Shown: one piece after another, positions 53,130 through 61,155 of the stretch | Numbering within the stretch: position 1 is the stretch's first letter | Layout of the letters: each line of letters starts with the position of its first letter | Assembly (NCBI GenBank): GCA_048499455.1 | Contig: JASNZV010000011.1 | Location: forward strand, 124,001 to 188,000 | Reading direction: 5' to 3' | DNA: 64,000 bases | Origin: CFX5 sp023384495 | GTDB taxonomy: Bacteria; Chloroflexota; Anaerolineae; Caldilineales; Caldilineaceae | Program-made: the position numbers and the translations under genes | Notes under the pieces: generated by a model | What the model was told of the DNA's origin: nothing | The model's input: only the letters and a program-made list of their open reading frames with translations | Databases searched by the model: none

Positions 53130-54194
53130 ATGGAACGATTCTCATCGGCAAAAATCGGCCTCGGCGTCATCAGCTTTGCCCACGGCCACGCGGCTGCCTA
53201 TTGCCGGCGGCTGCTGACCTATGAGGACGTGGCGCTGGTCGCCTGCTGGGACGACGACGAGCAGCGCGGCCGCGCCCATGCCGAGCAATTTGGCATGGCC
53301 TACTCGCCGCATCTGGAGGACCTGCTCCACAATCCGGCCATCCACGGGGTGATCATCACCTGTGAGACCAACCGCCACGCCGAGATGACGCTGGCCGCTG
53401 CGGCAGCGGGCAAGCACATCCTTTGCCAGAAGCCAATGGCGCTCACGCTGGCCGATTGTGATCGCATGATCGCGGCGACCGAACAGGCGGGCGTCAAGTT
53501 CATGATGGCCTATCAAATGCGCCACGACCCGTCGAACCAGAAGATCAAGGAGCTGGTGGCGAGCGGCGCGGTCGGCAAGGTGGGATTGCTGCGCCGGCGT
53601 CATGCCATCCCCGTGCTTTTCGACCCCAACTTTGTCAATGGGCCGACGCGCTGGCATTTCGACCCCGAAAAGAACATGGGCATGTTCATGGATGACGCCA
53701 GCCACGCCACCGATTTCATTCACTGGATCATGGGCCGCCCAGTGAGCGTCATGGCCGAGATCGGCAACACGCTCACCGACGTCGCGCCCGACGACACGGG
53801 GGTGGCGATCTACACCTTTGCCGGCGGCGCCATGGCCGTGCTGGTCAACTCGTCGGTGATGCTGGCGGGCGAAAACACCACCGAGGTCTACGGCGACCAG
53901 GGGGTGATCATCCAAAACCATGACGACCTGCCCTCGACCAACGTGACGCCGCCATCCGGCGCCATCGCGCTCAAACTCTATACCCGTTCGCACCCGCAAT
54001 GGCAGGACCTGGGCGTCCCCATCCCACCGAGCCACGGCGAGCGGATTGCTGCCGCGCCCCGTTCGTTTGTCGACTGCCTCAAAGACGATACCGAGCCGGC
54101 CATCACCGGCTACGATGGCCGCGTCTCGGTCGAAATGGTGTTGGCGGCCTATCAGTCGGCGCGCGAGGGGCGGCGCGTCCATTTTAGGCCATGA
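53130..54194 (+). CDS. Gfo/Idh/MocA-family oxidoreductase (4)
   Basis: A 354-residue member. IGLGVISFAHGHAAAYCRRL is a Rossmann loop of the variant type with F-A-H-G-H; LCQKPMALTLADCDRMI carries Q-K-P in place of E-K-P. MMAYQMRHDPSNQKIKELV follows, then MGMFMDDASHATDFIHWIMG with the catalytic-side His-x-x-D. The C-terminal half is the family sheet domain. AGGA precedes the ATG. It overlaps the acetyltransferase gene (ATGA). Confidence 0.88.
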   Translation: MERFSSAKIGLGVISFAHGHAAAYCRRLLTYEDVALVACWDDDEQRGRAHAEQFGMAYSPHLEDLLHNPAIHGVIITCETNRHAEMTLAAAAAGKHILCQKPMALTLADCDRMIAATEQAGVKFMMAYQMRHDPSNQKIKELVASGAVGKVGLLRRRHAIPVLFDPNFVNGPTRWHFDPEKNMGMFMDDASHATDFIHWIMGRPVSVMAEIGNTLTDVAPDDTGVAIYTFAGGAMAVLVNSSVMLAGENTTEVYGDQGVIIQNHDDLPSTNVTPPSGAIALKLYTRSHPQWQDLGVPIPPSHGERIAAAPRSFVDCLKDDTEPAITGYDGRVSVEMVLAAYQSAREGRRVHFRP

Positions 54195-54745
54195 TCACCA
54201 TTCGACGGCTGACCGAACTGGACAGAGGCGCGCTACAGCGGATTATCACCGGCTATGTGGCGCACGAAACGTATCGTGTGCGCTGGCAAGAGACGGACGA
54301 CGGGGCGCACTTTGCGCTGGAACGGACGCCGCTCGACCAGCCATACATACGCCAATATGACCCGCTTGATGACGAAACGGTAGCCCGCTATCAGGCGCTG
54401 GTTGAGGCAGGATGCTCGTTTGGCGCATACGCTGGCGATGCATTGATGGGCGTGGCGCTGGCCGAGCCGCACTGGTGGAACCGTTCGCTTTGGGTCTGGG
54501 AATTCCATGTGGCCCAACCCTATCGGGGGCAGGGGTTCGGCGCGCGCTTGATGGCGGCATTGGTGGAAGAGGCCTCGGCGGCTGGGCTGCGCACCGTTGT
54601 GTGCGAGACGCAGAACACCAATGCGCCGGCTGTTCGGTTCTATCGCAAGGTGGGCTTCCGGGTCGAGGGCATCGATCTATCGTACTATTCCAACGAGGAC
54701 TTCCCCGATGGGGAGGTCGCCATCTTTCTGAAACGGCGTCTATGA
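54191..54745 (+). CDS. GNAT-family N-acetyltransferase
   Basis: A 184-residue acetyl-CoA-dependent transferase. The acetyl-CoA loop is in HVAQPYRGQGFGARLMAALVEEA (R-G-Q-G-F-G), preceded by strand 4 SLWVWEFHV; TNAPAVRFYRKVGFRVEG is the usual last helix-strand. GNAT enzymes acetylate amino sugars, polyamines, antibiotics or proteins; the target is unknown. It overlaps genes on both sides by four bases, so it is translated with the locus. Confidence 0.87.
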   Translation: MITIRRLTELDRGALQRIITGYVAHETYRVRWQETDDGAHFALERTPLDQPYIRQYDPLDDETVARYQALVEAGCSFGAYAGDALMGVALAEPHWWNRSLWVWEFHVAQPYRGQGFGARLMAALVEEASAAGLRTVVCETQNTNAPAVRFYRKVGFRVEGIDLSYYSNEDFPDGEVAIFLKRRL

Positions 54746-55590
54746 CTTTGATCACCATCATCGGACGCGGGCATGGCGGCACCCGCGCCATGTCGCACAC
54801 GCTCTCGGCCAGCAACATCTACATGGGCGAGCCGCTCAACCGGTCGGGCGACCTGTTGCCGCCGCAGGAGATGTACGAGGCGTGCCGGGTGCTGGCGCGC
54901 TATGTCACATGGCAGGGCGGCCTGCGCTGGGATTTCGGCGCGCTCCACACGATGCCCATCCCCCGCGAGTTCACCGAGCTCATCGAGCGTTATTTGGCCA
55001 CGGTGCTCAACAGCCCGGCCTCGCACCGGGGGTGGAAAATCCCCGAGACGACGCTGGTCTTCCCGTGGATCGTGCGGATCTTCCCCGACATCAAGTACAT
55101 CCATTGGGTGCGCAACCCGCGCGACAACATCCTGGCCAGCCACCTGACCGACGACCTGCGCGATTTTGGGATTGACTACCCAGAGCCCGATCAATTCCTG
55201 CGCGAGCATTATCCGCAACCCTGGCGTGAGGCGCAGATCCAGCAAGAGCTGATGACGCAGCGCGCCCAACATGGCGATCAAACCCTGCCCCTGGTGGAGT
55301 TGCGCCGGCGCGTGGCGCGCGCCATCTCATGGCAATATCAGTATGAGATCGTCAAGGCGACGCCCACACCGGCGCACTGGATCCGGGTGCGCTTCGAGGA
55401 TTTTGTCTTGCAGCAGGAGGCTACCCTGGCGCGGCTGGAGGCGTATCTGGGCATTCCGCTGGCGCGCATCCCGGTGCGCACGGAGGCGGTGGGGCGCTAT
55501 AGCGGGGCGGATGGGGTGAGCTATTTCGACTTTTTGGCGCAGGGGATGTGCGAGTTTGGGTATGACACGTCAGGGCATGGAGGGCGATGA
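54742..55590 (+). CDS. Sulfotransferase-family protein
   Basis: A 282-residue protein. TIIGRGHGGTRAMSHTLSAS is the 5'-phosphosulfate loop, with R-G-H-G-G-T in place of the more common K-x-G-S/T. IKYIHWVRNPRDNILASHL is the 3'-phosphate motif with R-N-P-R-D. YEIVKATPTPAHWIRVRFEDFV closes the core, followed by the C-terminal lid. The family moves sulfate from PAPS to sugars, peptides or phenols. It lies directly before the sulfatase-like gene; making and removing sulfate esters in one locus would be unusual. Its ATG overlaps the acetyltransferase stop. Confidence 0.8.
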   Translation: MTLITIIGRGHGGTRAMSHTLSASNIYMGEPLNRSGDLLPPQEMYEACRVLARYVTWQGGLRWDFGALHTMPIPREFTELIERYLATVLNSPASHRGWKIPETTLVFPWIVRIFPDIKYIHWVRNPRDNILASHLTDDLRDFGIDYPEPDQFLREHYPQPWREAQIQQELMTQRAQHGDQTLPLVELRRRVARAISWQYQYEIVKATPTPAHWIRVRFEDFVLQQEATLARLEAYLGIPLARIPVRTEAVGRYSGADGVSYFDFLAQGMCEFGYDTSGHGGR

Positions 55591-55756
55591 GTCATGGCAT
55601 CGCAGAACGTCGGAATTATTCGATGCCAACAATTTTTATGATATGACGCTCATCGATGATTACTTCTCGGTCTACATGCAATGCCCACCTCACGGCAACA
55701 ATCCTCGTTGCTGAAGTTGGGCTTTGACTTCATCCATTCAATAAGGTAGAGGAATC

Positions 55757-57172
55757 ATGGCCACAAGACAGACCCGTCGAGGGCGCCGTCGCCCCAATAT
55801 TGTTCTCTTCGGCATCGACTCGCTGCGCGCCGACCACATGAGCAGCTATGGCTATCACCGCCTGACGACGCCGCATATGGACCATTTTGCCAGGGAGGGG
55901 ACCCTCTTTGAGCGCAACTTCAGCCCCAGCATCCCCACCACGCCGGCCTACGCCAACATGCTCACCGGCCGCGACTGTTTTGGCACGCAGGTGGTGGCGC
56001 TGCGCCACAAAGGCCCCCTCCGCCCCGAAGTACCCACGCTGGCGGAAATCCTGCGCGAAGAGGGCTACAACACCACCTGTGTCGGCTTTAGCGGCAACCC
56101 TTCGTCGCGCGGCTTTGACAACTATCTCTCCTTCCCCGGCTGGGGCAGTTGGAACGAAGGCCGCAGCCCCAAGGCCGAAAACCTCAACGCCGTCGCCATC
56201 CCCGAACTGCAGCGGCTGGCCAAGAAGCGGCAGCCCTTCTTCCTCTTCCTGCGCCACATGGACCCGCACGCGCCCTACTTGCCGCCCGCGCCCTACGAGC
56301 GCATCTTCTATCACGGCAACGAGACTGACCCCAAAAACAACTCCATGGAACCGGTCATGGCCTTCAAGCCCTTCCGAGATTTCTTCGCCAGTTGGATGCC
56401 GCCGGGCGTCACCGACAAGGACTATGTGATCGCCCAGTATGACGGCGCCGTGGCCTACATGGACGCCGCCATCCGCACCCTCTTCACCGCCATGCAGACG
56501 CTCGGCGTCCTCGACGAGACCATCGTCGTCATCAATGGCGACCACGGCGAGACGCTCTATGACCACGAGTGCTGGTTCGACCACCACGGCATGTACGACA
56601 ATGTGCTCCACGTGCCGCTCATCATCCGCTACCCCGGCAAAGTCCCGGCGGGGCAGCGCGTCGCCGGCTTCAGCCAGCACAAGGACCTCGTTCCCACGCT
56701 GCTCGACCTGGCCGAGATCGACGCCACCCGTTTCACCTTTGAGGGGCGCAGCCTGCTGCCTATGATGCGCGGCGAAGTCGCCTCCCACGAGAGCGAGTTC
56801 TACATCACCGAATGCACCTGGATGCGCAAACACGGCTGGCGCACGCCGCAGTGGAAGCTCATGATCGCGCTGGAGCCGGACTTCCACTTCAAGCCCGAAG
56901 TGGAGCTCTACAACCTGGTGGAGGACCCCGACGAGAACCACAACCTGGCCGAAAGTGAACCGGCCATCGTCGCCCAGCTCACCGAGCGCATGAACGCCTG
57001 GATCGCCAAACGCGAGGCCGAGACGGGCTTCTCGAACCCCATGCACCACCAGGGCGACTGGCACGGCCATGAGGGTGTGGGGCCATTCAAAACGTCGCAG
57101 CAAGCGTACGATACGCTGCATATCGGCGACCCGGCCCAGGCAGCGCGTTTGCAGGCGAAGTCGAGAGAGTAG
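55757..57172 (+). CDS. Sulfatase-superfamily hydrolase with Thr at the nucleophile position
   Basis: A 471-residue protein of the alkaline phosphatase-like/sulfatase fold. NIVLFGIDSLRADHMSSYG is the N-terminal metal-binding block (Asp-Ser). The nucleophile motif C/S-x-P-x-R is here T61-T62-P63-A64-Y65, followed by NMLTGRD. INGDHGETLYDHECWFDHHG carries the second metal site (Asp, His). Because the Cys/Ser needed for formylglycine is absent, normal sulfatase maturation should not occur; Thr serves as nucleophile in phosphodiesterases of this superfamily. No signal peptide is seen. AGAGGAATC precedes the ATG. Confidence 0.82.
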   Translation: MATRQTRRGRRRPNIVLFGIDSLRADHMSSYGYHRLTTPHMDHFAREGTLFERNFSPSIPTTPAYANMLTGRDCFGTQVVALRHKGPLRPEVPTLAEILREEGYNTTCVGFSGNPSSRGFDNYLSFPGWGSWNEGRSPKAENLNAVAIPELQRLAKKRQPFFLFLRHMDPHAPYLPPAPYERIFYHGNETDPKNNSMEPVMAFKPFRDFFASWMPPGVTDKDYVIAQYDGAVAYMDAAIRTLFTAMQTLGVLDETIVVINGDHGETLYDHECWFDHHGMYDNVLHVPLIIRYPGKVPAGQRVAGFSQHKDLVPTLLDLAEIDATRFTFEGRSLLPMMRGEVASHESEFYITECTWMRKHGWRTPQWKLMIALEPDFHFKPEVELYNLVEDPDENHNLAESEPAIVAQLTERMNAWIAKREAETGFSNPMHHQGDWHGHEGVGPFKTSQQAYDTLHIGDPAQAARLQAKSRE

Positions 57173-57192
57173 AGACTGGAGACTGGGGACTT
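57172..57192 (+). repeat. GAGACTG heptamer repeat
   Basis: GAGACTG, GAGACTG, GGGACTT in tandem; the first unit begins on the last base of the sulfatase stop codon. The rest of the gap to 57232 shows GGGAG before the next ATG and nothing else. Confidence 0.65.
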
Positions 57193-57232
57193 GTGGGAGT
57201 GGTGGTTGATTGGCTGAAGGGAGCATATTGCA

Positions 57233-58261
57233 ATGCCGCGTGAACTGATTGCCCCGGCGCAGGAACAGGTCGCTTTTCGCGAGGTGGAGGGCCGCCCGTT
57301 GGCGCCGGGTGAGGTGCGGGTGCGCAGCCGCTTTGGCGCGGCCAAACATGGCACCGAGATGGCGCTCTACAAGGGGTACGCCACCGCGCGCGGGCGCTAT
57401 GACGCCGAGTATCGAGTGTTCCGTGACGAGCAGCCGGGCGTGCGCTATCCGGTGGCGCTCGGCAACATCTGTGTGGGCGAGGTGGTGGAGGTCGCTGCCG
57501 AGGTCGCCAATCTCGCACCGGGCGACCAAGTGTTCCACTATGGCTCGCTCAAGGAAGAGCAGATCTGGCCCGCGGCCAAAGTCCGCACGCTGCCGGATGG
57601 CGTCCCCTGGCAGGCTGCTGTCTGTCTCGACCCGGCGGACTTTGCGCTGGGCGCCGTGCGCGATGGCCATGTGCGCATCGGCGACGCCGTGGCCGTCTTT
57701 GGCATGGGCGCGATTGGGCTGATCGTGATCCAGTTGGCGAAACTGGCGGGCGCATACCCGGTGATCGCGGTGGAGCCGCTGGCGCTGCGGCGTGCGGCCG
57801 CGTCCACATGTGGCGCCGACCTGGCCCTCGACCCCACCCAGTGCGACGCCGGGCTGGAGATCAAGCGCGCCACCGGCAAGCGGGGCGCCGACGTCGTCAT
57901 CGAGTACAGCGGCCATCACCGGGCGCTGCAGGCGGCGCTGCGTGGTGTGGCCTATGGCGGGACGGTCGTCGCCGGCGCGTTCCCAGGCGCCTACCCCGCC
58001 GGGCTGGACTTTGGGGCCGAGGCGCACATGAACCGGCCCCAGATCGTCTTTTCGCGGGCGTGCAGCGAGCCGAACCCCGACTACCCCAACTGGGATGAGG
58101 GGCGGATCTTCGATGTGGTGTGGCGATTGCTGTCCGCGGGCGCGATCCGTTGCGAGCCGATTGTGCAGCCGGTGGTCCGCTTTGACGACTTGCTTGTCGA
58201 ATACCCCAAGATCGCCACCCACCCTCACGAGAATATCAAGCTTGGCGTGGATTTCGGGTGA
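57233..58261 (+). CDS. MDR-fold dehydrogenase lacking both zinc sites
   Basis: A 342-residue enzyme. The N-terminal half keeps the MDR layout (APGEVRVRSRFGAAKHGTEM, LGNICVGEVVEVAAEV, LAPGDQVFHYGS), but the cysteine that binds catalytic zinc is not in place and there is no structural-zinc lobe. The NAD(P) loop is VAVFGMGAIGLIVIQLAKLAG. Similar proteins occur with Gfo/Idh/MocA genes in sugar and inositol loci. The stop overlaps the start of a heptamer repeat; the isomerase gene follows 78 bases later. Confidence 0.85.
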   Translation: MPRELIAPAQEQVAFREVEGRPLAPGEVRVRSRFGAAKHGTEMALYKGYATARGRYDAEYRVFRDEQPGVRYPVALGNICVGEVVEVAAEVANLAPGDQVFHYGSLKEEQIWPAAKVRTLPDGVPWQAAVCLDPADFALGAVRDGHVRIGDAVAVFGMGAIGLIVIQLAKLAGAYPVIAVEPLALRRAAASTCGADLALDPTQCDAGLEIKRATGKRGADVVIEYSGHHRALQAALRGVAYGGTVVAGAFPGAYPAGLDFGAEAHMNRPQIVFSRACSEPNPDYPNWDEGRIFDVVWRLLSAGAIRCEPIVQPVVRFDDLLVEYPKIATHPHENIKLGVDFG

Positions 58262-58263
58262 TG

Positions 58264-58322
58264 GACGATGGACGATAGACGATAGACGATTACCCATCGT
58301 CTATCGTCCATCGTCTATCGTC
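58264..58322 (+). repeat. GACGATR heptamer repeats in inverted array
   Basis: Left arm: GACGATG, GACGATA, GACGATA, GACGAT (58264-58290). Right arm: CATCGTC, TATCGTC, CATCGTC, TATCGTC (58295-58322). The arms are complementary except at two positions of 27, so a long hairpin forms just before the ribosome site (AAGGAGAG) of the next gene. Confidence 0.75.
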
Positions 58323-58339
58323 AAAACAAGGAGAGAACC

Positions 58340-59137
58340 ATGAAACTTGGCGCAAATTCAGTGCTTTTTGGCGGCTATGATCTGGAGACCGCGTTCAAAT
58401 ACATCGCGATGGCGGGCTACGACGGCATCGAGCTTTCGGCCATCGACGGCATGAGCGAGCATCTGGTGCTCGACCGCTGGCGCGAGATCGCACCGGAGGT
58501 CAAGCGGCTGGCCGGCGCCTACAACCTGGCGCTGCTGGCCATGGAGCAACCCTCGCGCGACCCGGCCAAAATGGAGCAGGCCATGCAGGCCGCGGTCGAG
58601 ATCGGCGTCCCCATTGTCAACTGCGGCCCCGGCGGCAAAACCGATGACGAGGCCAGCCTGCAACAGACCATTGACGAGCTGGGAAGTCTGGCGCAGATGG
58701 CCGAACGCTATGGCGTGACGCTCTGTGTCAAGGCGCATGTGGGCGCAGCCATCTACAACACGCCCACCACCCTGCGCGCGATGGAGGCCATCGCCTCGCC
58801 CAACTTTGGCATCGACATGGATCCGTCGCACATTTACCGCGCCAATGAAAACCCAGTGGAGGCGATTGCCGCGGTGATCGCGCGCGTCAAGCATGTTCAC
58901 ATCCGCGACTGCAAGGGGCGACAGCAGGGGCCGGGCAAGCCCGAGGATCAGGCCAACGGGCGCGGCGACATCGACCTGGTGGGCTACATTCGTGTCCTCC
59001 ACGAACATGGCTACACCGGTCCGGTCAACCTGGAGATCATCGGGGCAAGGCAATACAGCGTGGAACAGTGTTGCGTCATCGCCGCCGAATCGCGCGGGCA
59101 TATGCAGGCGTGTTTGCAGGCGTGCGGCGCTCGGTGA
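58340..59137 (+). CDS. Sugar phosphate isomerase/epimerase-like TIM-barrel protein (AP_endonuc_2 family)
   Basis: A 265-residue xylose-isomerase-like barrel. The N-terminal block is GANSVLFGGYDLETAFKYIA then GYDGIELSA (metal-side Glu), VNCGPGG, GVTLCVKAHVGA with His, FGIDMDPSHIYRA with Asp and His, and VKHVHIRDCKGR with His, ending in VNLEIIGA with the last Glu. All metal ligands of the family appear present. IolE, IolI and hydroxypyruvate or tagatose epimerases belong here. Together with four oxidoreductases it points to a keto-sugar or inositol-like intermediate. GGAGAG precedes the ATG. Confidence 0.88.
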   Translation: MKLGANSVLFGGYDLETAFKYIAMAGYDGIELSAIDGMSEHLVLDRWREIAPEVKRLAGAYNLALLAMEQPSRDPAKMEQAMQAAVEIGVPIVNCGPGGKTDDEASLQQTIDELGSLAQMAERYGVTLCVKAHVGAAIYNTPTTLRAMEAIASPNFGIDMDPSHIYRANENPVEAIAAVIARVKHVHIRDCKGRQQGPGKPEDQANGRGDIDLVGYIRVLHEHGYTGPVNLEIIGARQYSVEQCCVIAAESRGHMQACLQACGAR

Positions 59138-59501
59138 GCGGTTGAATGTGGCGCTCGTACGGGCTTAGAAGCCCTCAATCCTCATCATTACGCATCTGCA
59201 GCCATGATGAAAAGGGTGCGTCCGCAATGTAGGGCGCGCCTGTGTGGTGACTGTCACTTCAAAAATGACAGTCGCCGGTACCGCCCTAAATCCTGGCCAC
59301 ATCCCGATAAAAACCTTGTTTGACAGGCGCTGGGATGGTATGCTACATTGGAACCCTCGAATCCATCCAAGTCTATTTTCAAATCAGCTCAACAGAGCGG
59401 TATTGATGCGTTTGTTGTCCGCACCATGCCACTATCCGGGAAAGCCGACCGCTGGAGCAGGCAGGGTTTGCTTTTGTCAACCGGCAAAGGCGTGTGTGTT
59501 G
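59138..59501 (+). other. Intergenic region with promoter of the second ABC transporter operon
   Basis: TTGACA (59320-59325), 18 bases, TACATT (59344-59349) is a good promoter. A hairpin GACTGTCA (59249-59256) / TGACAGTC (59266-59273) lies upstream of it and may end the previous transcript. The leader then continues about 310 bases to the binding-protein start, passing the second 83-bp element. No gene is seen in this part. Confidence 0.6.
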
Positions 59502-59584
59502 ATACGAAATCCGGTTGTTCAGTGAAGTGATGCGCCAGAGTGACATGGCGGTGCATCCCTTCACGGAACAGAAGGATTCGGTAT
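59502..59584 (+). promoter_or_regulatory. 83-bp conserved stem-forming element, copy B
   Basis: It matches 42791-42873 without gaps at 70 of 83 positions. The outer stem is GTTCAGTGAA / TTCACGGAAC, with one mismatch where copy A has a full pair, but lengthened by two pairs; the inner CGCCA / TGGCG stem is unchanged. It lies within the mRNA leader about 150 bases after the promoter. The conserved AGAAGGA can serve a ribosome, 7 bases before an ATG at 59583. Confidence 0.65.
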
Positions 59585-59672
59585 GAAATGTCCGAAAAGT
59601 CCCCCTCGTAGTGCGCAATGCACCAGAAATCAGGCGTTTGGCCAACAAATCAACCATTGGAGGGCACCATGA
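59583..59672 (+). CDS. Possible 29-residue leader peptide overlapping the binding-protein gene
   Basis: ATG 59583 follows AGAAGGA at a 7-base distance and the frame ends at TGA 59670-59672, which overlaps the ATG (59669) of the next gene as ATGA. The peptide (MKCPKSPPRSAQ...) is basic with no family resemblance. Copy A of the 83-bp element has no such ATG. It could be a translated leader that couples to the binding-protein gene, or chance. Confidence 0.3.
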   Translation: MKCPKSPPRSAQCTRNQAFGQQINHWRAP

Positions 59673-61027
59673 CTGACCACAAGGAATCGCCACGGAAATT
59701 ATCGCGCCGAGCCCTGATTCGAGGGGGGCTGGCCACCGTTGGGGCGGCAACCATGCTACCGTTGCTGGCTGCCTGCCAGCCCGTGCCCGGCTCGGGGCCG
59801 GCATCCCCGTCGGAGGCGGCAGGCCCCGAAGGGATCGAGATGCTCGCATTCTGGTGGTCGGATTCACCGCGTGATGCACAGGTGCTGATCAACACCTTCA
59901 CCGCGTTTGAGGAAAGGCACCCCGGCGTCAAGATCACGTTTGACGATACGGGCACCCAGCATCTTGAGAAGCTGATGACAAACATGGCCGGGGGCACGCC
60001 GCCGGATATCTTTGCGGTGCACGTGGCCTGGATGGTGCAGGTTGCCGAAGCCGGCCAATTGGTCGACTGGACGCCTTTTGCCGAAGCCGACGCCACGGCC
60101 AATCTCGATGATTACTTCCCCGCGCAATTGGGCTTCTATTCATACAAGACTGGGCTCTATGCCTTGCCCTACTACTCTGGGCCGAGCTGCATTTGGTACA
60201 ACGAGGATATCTTCCGCGAGAAAGGGGTCAAGACCCCCTGGGAACATGAGCAGGAGGGAACCTGGACTTGGGAGACCTTGATCGACCTGGCGCGCCAGAC
60301 AACCGGCGGCGAAGGGATGGAAAAGACCCTGGGCTGGGACGCAGCGCAAAACCCATCCGCTATTCACTACTACCTCTGTGTGCCATGGTGGACGAGCGGC
60401 GTCGAGTTCATCAACGAAGATGAAACCGAGTGGCTATTCGACCAGCAAGAGATCATCGATGTGATCCAGTGGCATCAGGATATGGCGCTGGTCGACAATT
60501 CGTTGGTCATGCCGGCAGATTTGCAGGGGGTTACCCGCATGTTTGACACCGGGCGACTGGCCATGTCCTGGGGCATCAAGGCGCATGCGGTCTCCATCCC
60601 CGGCGATAACTTTACGGTCGGCCATGCCCCGACCCCCAAGGGGAAGGCAGGGCGCATCAATCGCGATGGCCCGAACGGCGTCGGCTCAGCCACAGAAAGC
60701 AAGCACAAAGACCTGGCTTTCCAGTTTGGCCTCTTTATGGGCGGCGAAGAAGGCGCTCCCTACTATTTGGCGTCGGGCCGGTCATTCCCGGTGCGCCAGT
60801 CGTTGAAAGAGTCCGAATATTTCTTTGGCGCGCTGCGGCCGTTCGAGCGCGCCGAGGTGCATCTGGAAGCGGCTCAGACCGTGCGCAACTGGCGCAACCC
60901 TGGTCAAGCTGCGGAATGGGGCCGGGTCTTCAGGGCGGCCATCGATGAAGTGCTGCTTGGGCAGACCACACCGGAAGAGGCGCTGAGCCGGATTACCCCC
61001 GAGATGAACGAACTTCTGAAGCTATAG
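59669..61027 (+). CDS. Family-1 sugar ABC transporter substrate-binding lipoprotein (Tat-type signal)
   Basis: A 452-residue binding protein. The N-terminus has twin arginines in KLSRRALIRGG, a hydrophobic segment and a lipobox ending LPLLAAC, so export through Tat followed by lipidation is likely. MLAFWWSDSPRDAQVLINTF and FEERHPGVKITFDDTGTQHL are SBP_bac_1 family features. GPNGVGSATESKHKDLAFQFGLFM is the usual C-lobe block. It delivers a sugar to the two permeases that follow; no ATPase gene lies in the window, so a shared MsmK/UgpC-type ATPase elsewhere is probable. GGAGGG precedes the ATG. Confidence 0.93.
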   Translation: MTDHKESPRKLSRRALIRGGLATVGAATMLPLLAACQPVPGSGPASPSEAAGPEGIEMLAFWWSDSPRDAQVLINTFTAFEERHPGVKITFDDTGTQHLEKLMTNMAGGTPPDIFAVHVAWMVQVAEAGQLVDWTPFAEADATANLDDYFPAQLGFYSYKTGLYALPYYSGPSCIWYNEDIFREKGVKTPWEHEQEGTWTWETLIDLARQTTGGEGMEKTLGWDAAQNPSAIHYYLCVPWWTSGVEFINEDETEWLFDQQEIIDVIQWHQDMALVDNSLVMPADLQGVTRMFDTGRLAMSWGIKAHAVSIPGDNFTVGHAPTPKGKAGRINRDGPNGVGSATESKHKDLAFQFGLFMGGEEGAPYYLASGRSFPVRQSLKESEYFFGALRPFERAEVHLEAAQTVRNWRNPGQAAEWGRVFRAAIDEVLLGQTTPEEALSRITPEMNELLKL

Positions 61028-61155
61028 GTCAACCGGCCAGGCCGAAAGACTCGGCGTCGTGGTCTGGGTTGCAGATGGGATGCGCCCAGGCCACGGGCAG
61101 GCTACTCCAGGCGAGAGCCGGAGGGCCGTGGTTTGAGGAACGCAAGAAGGCGCTC

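Noticed and set aside
55600..55720. Minus-strand open frame reading TRIVAVRWALHVDREVII in the gap before the sulfatase-like gene
   Set aside because: It looks protein-like but has no start codon or ribosome site and is under 40 residues; it is at most a gene remnant.
55730..58297. 855-codon minus-strand open frame opposite the sulfatase-like and MDR genes
   Set aside because: It mirrors two well-supported genes, with histidine- and valine-rich composition typical of antisense frames.
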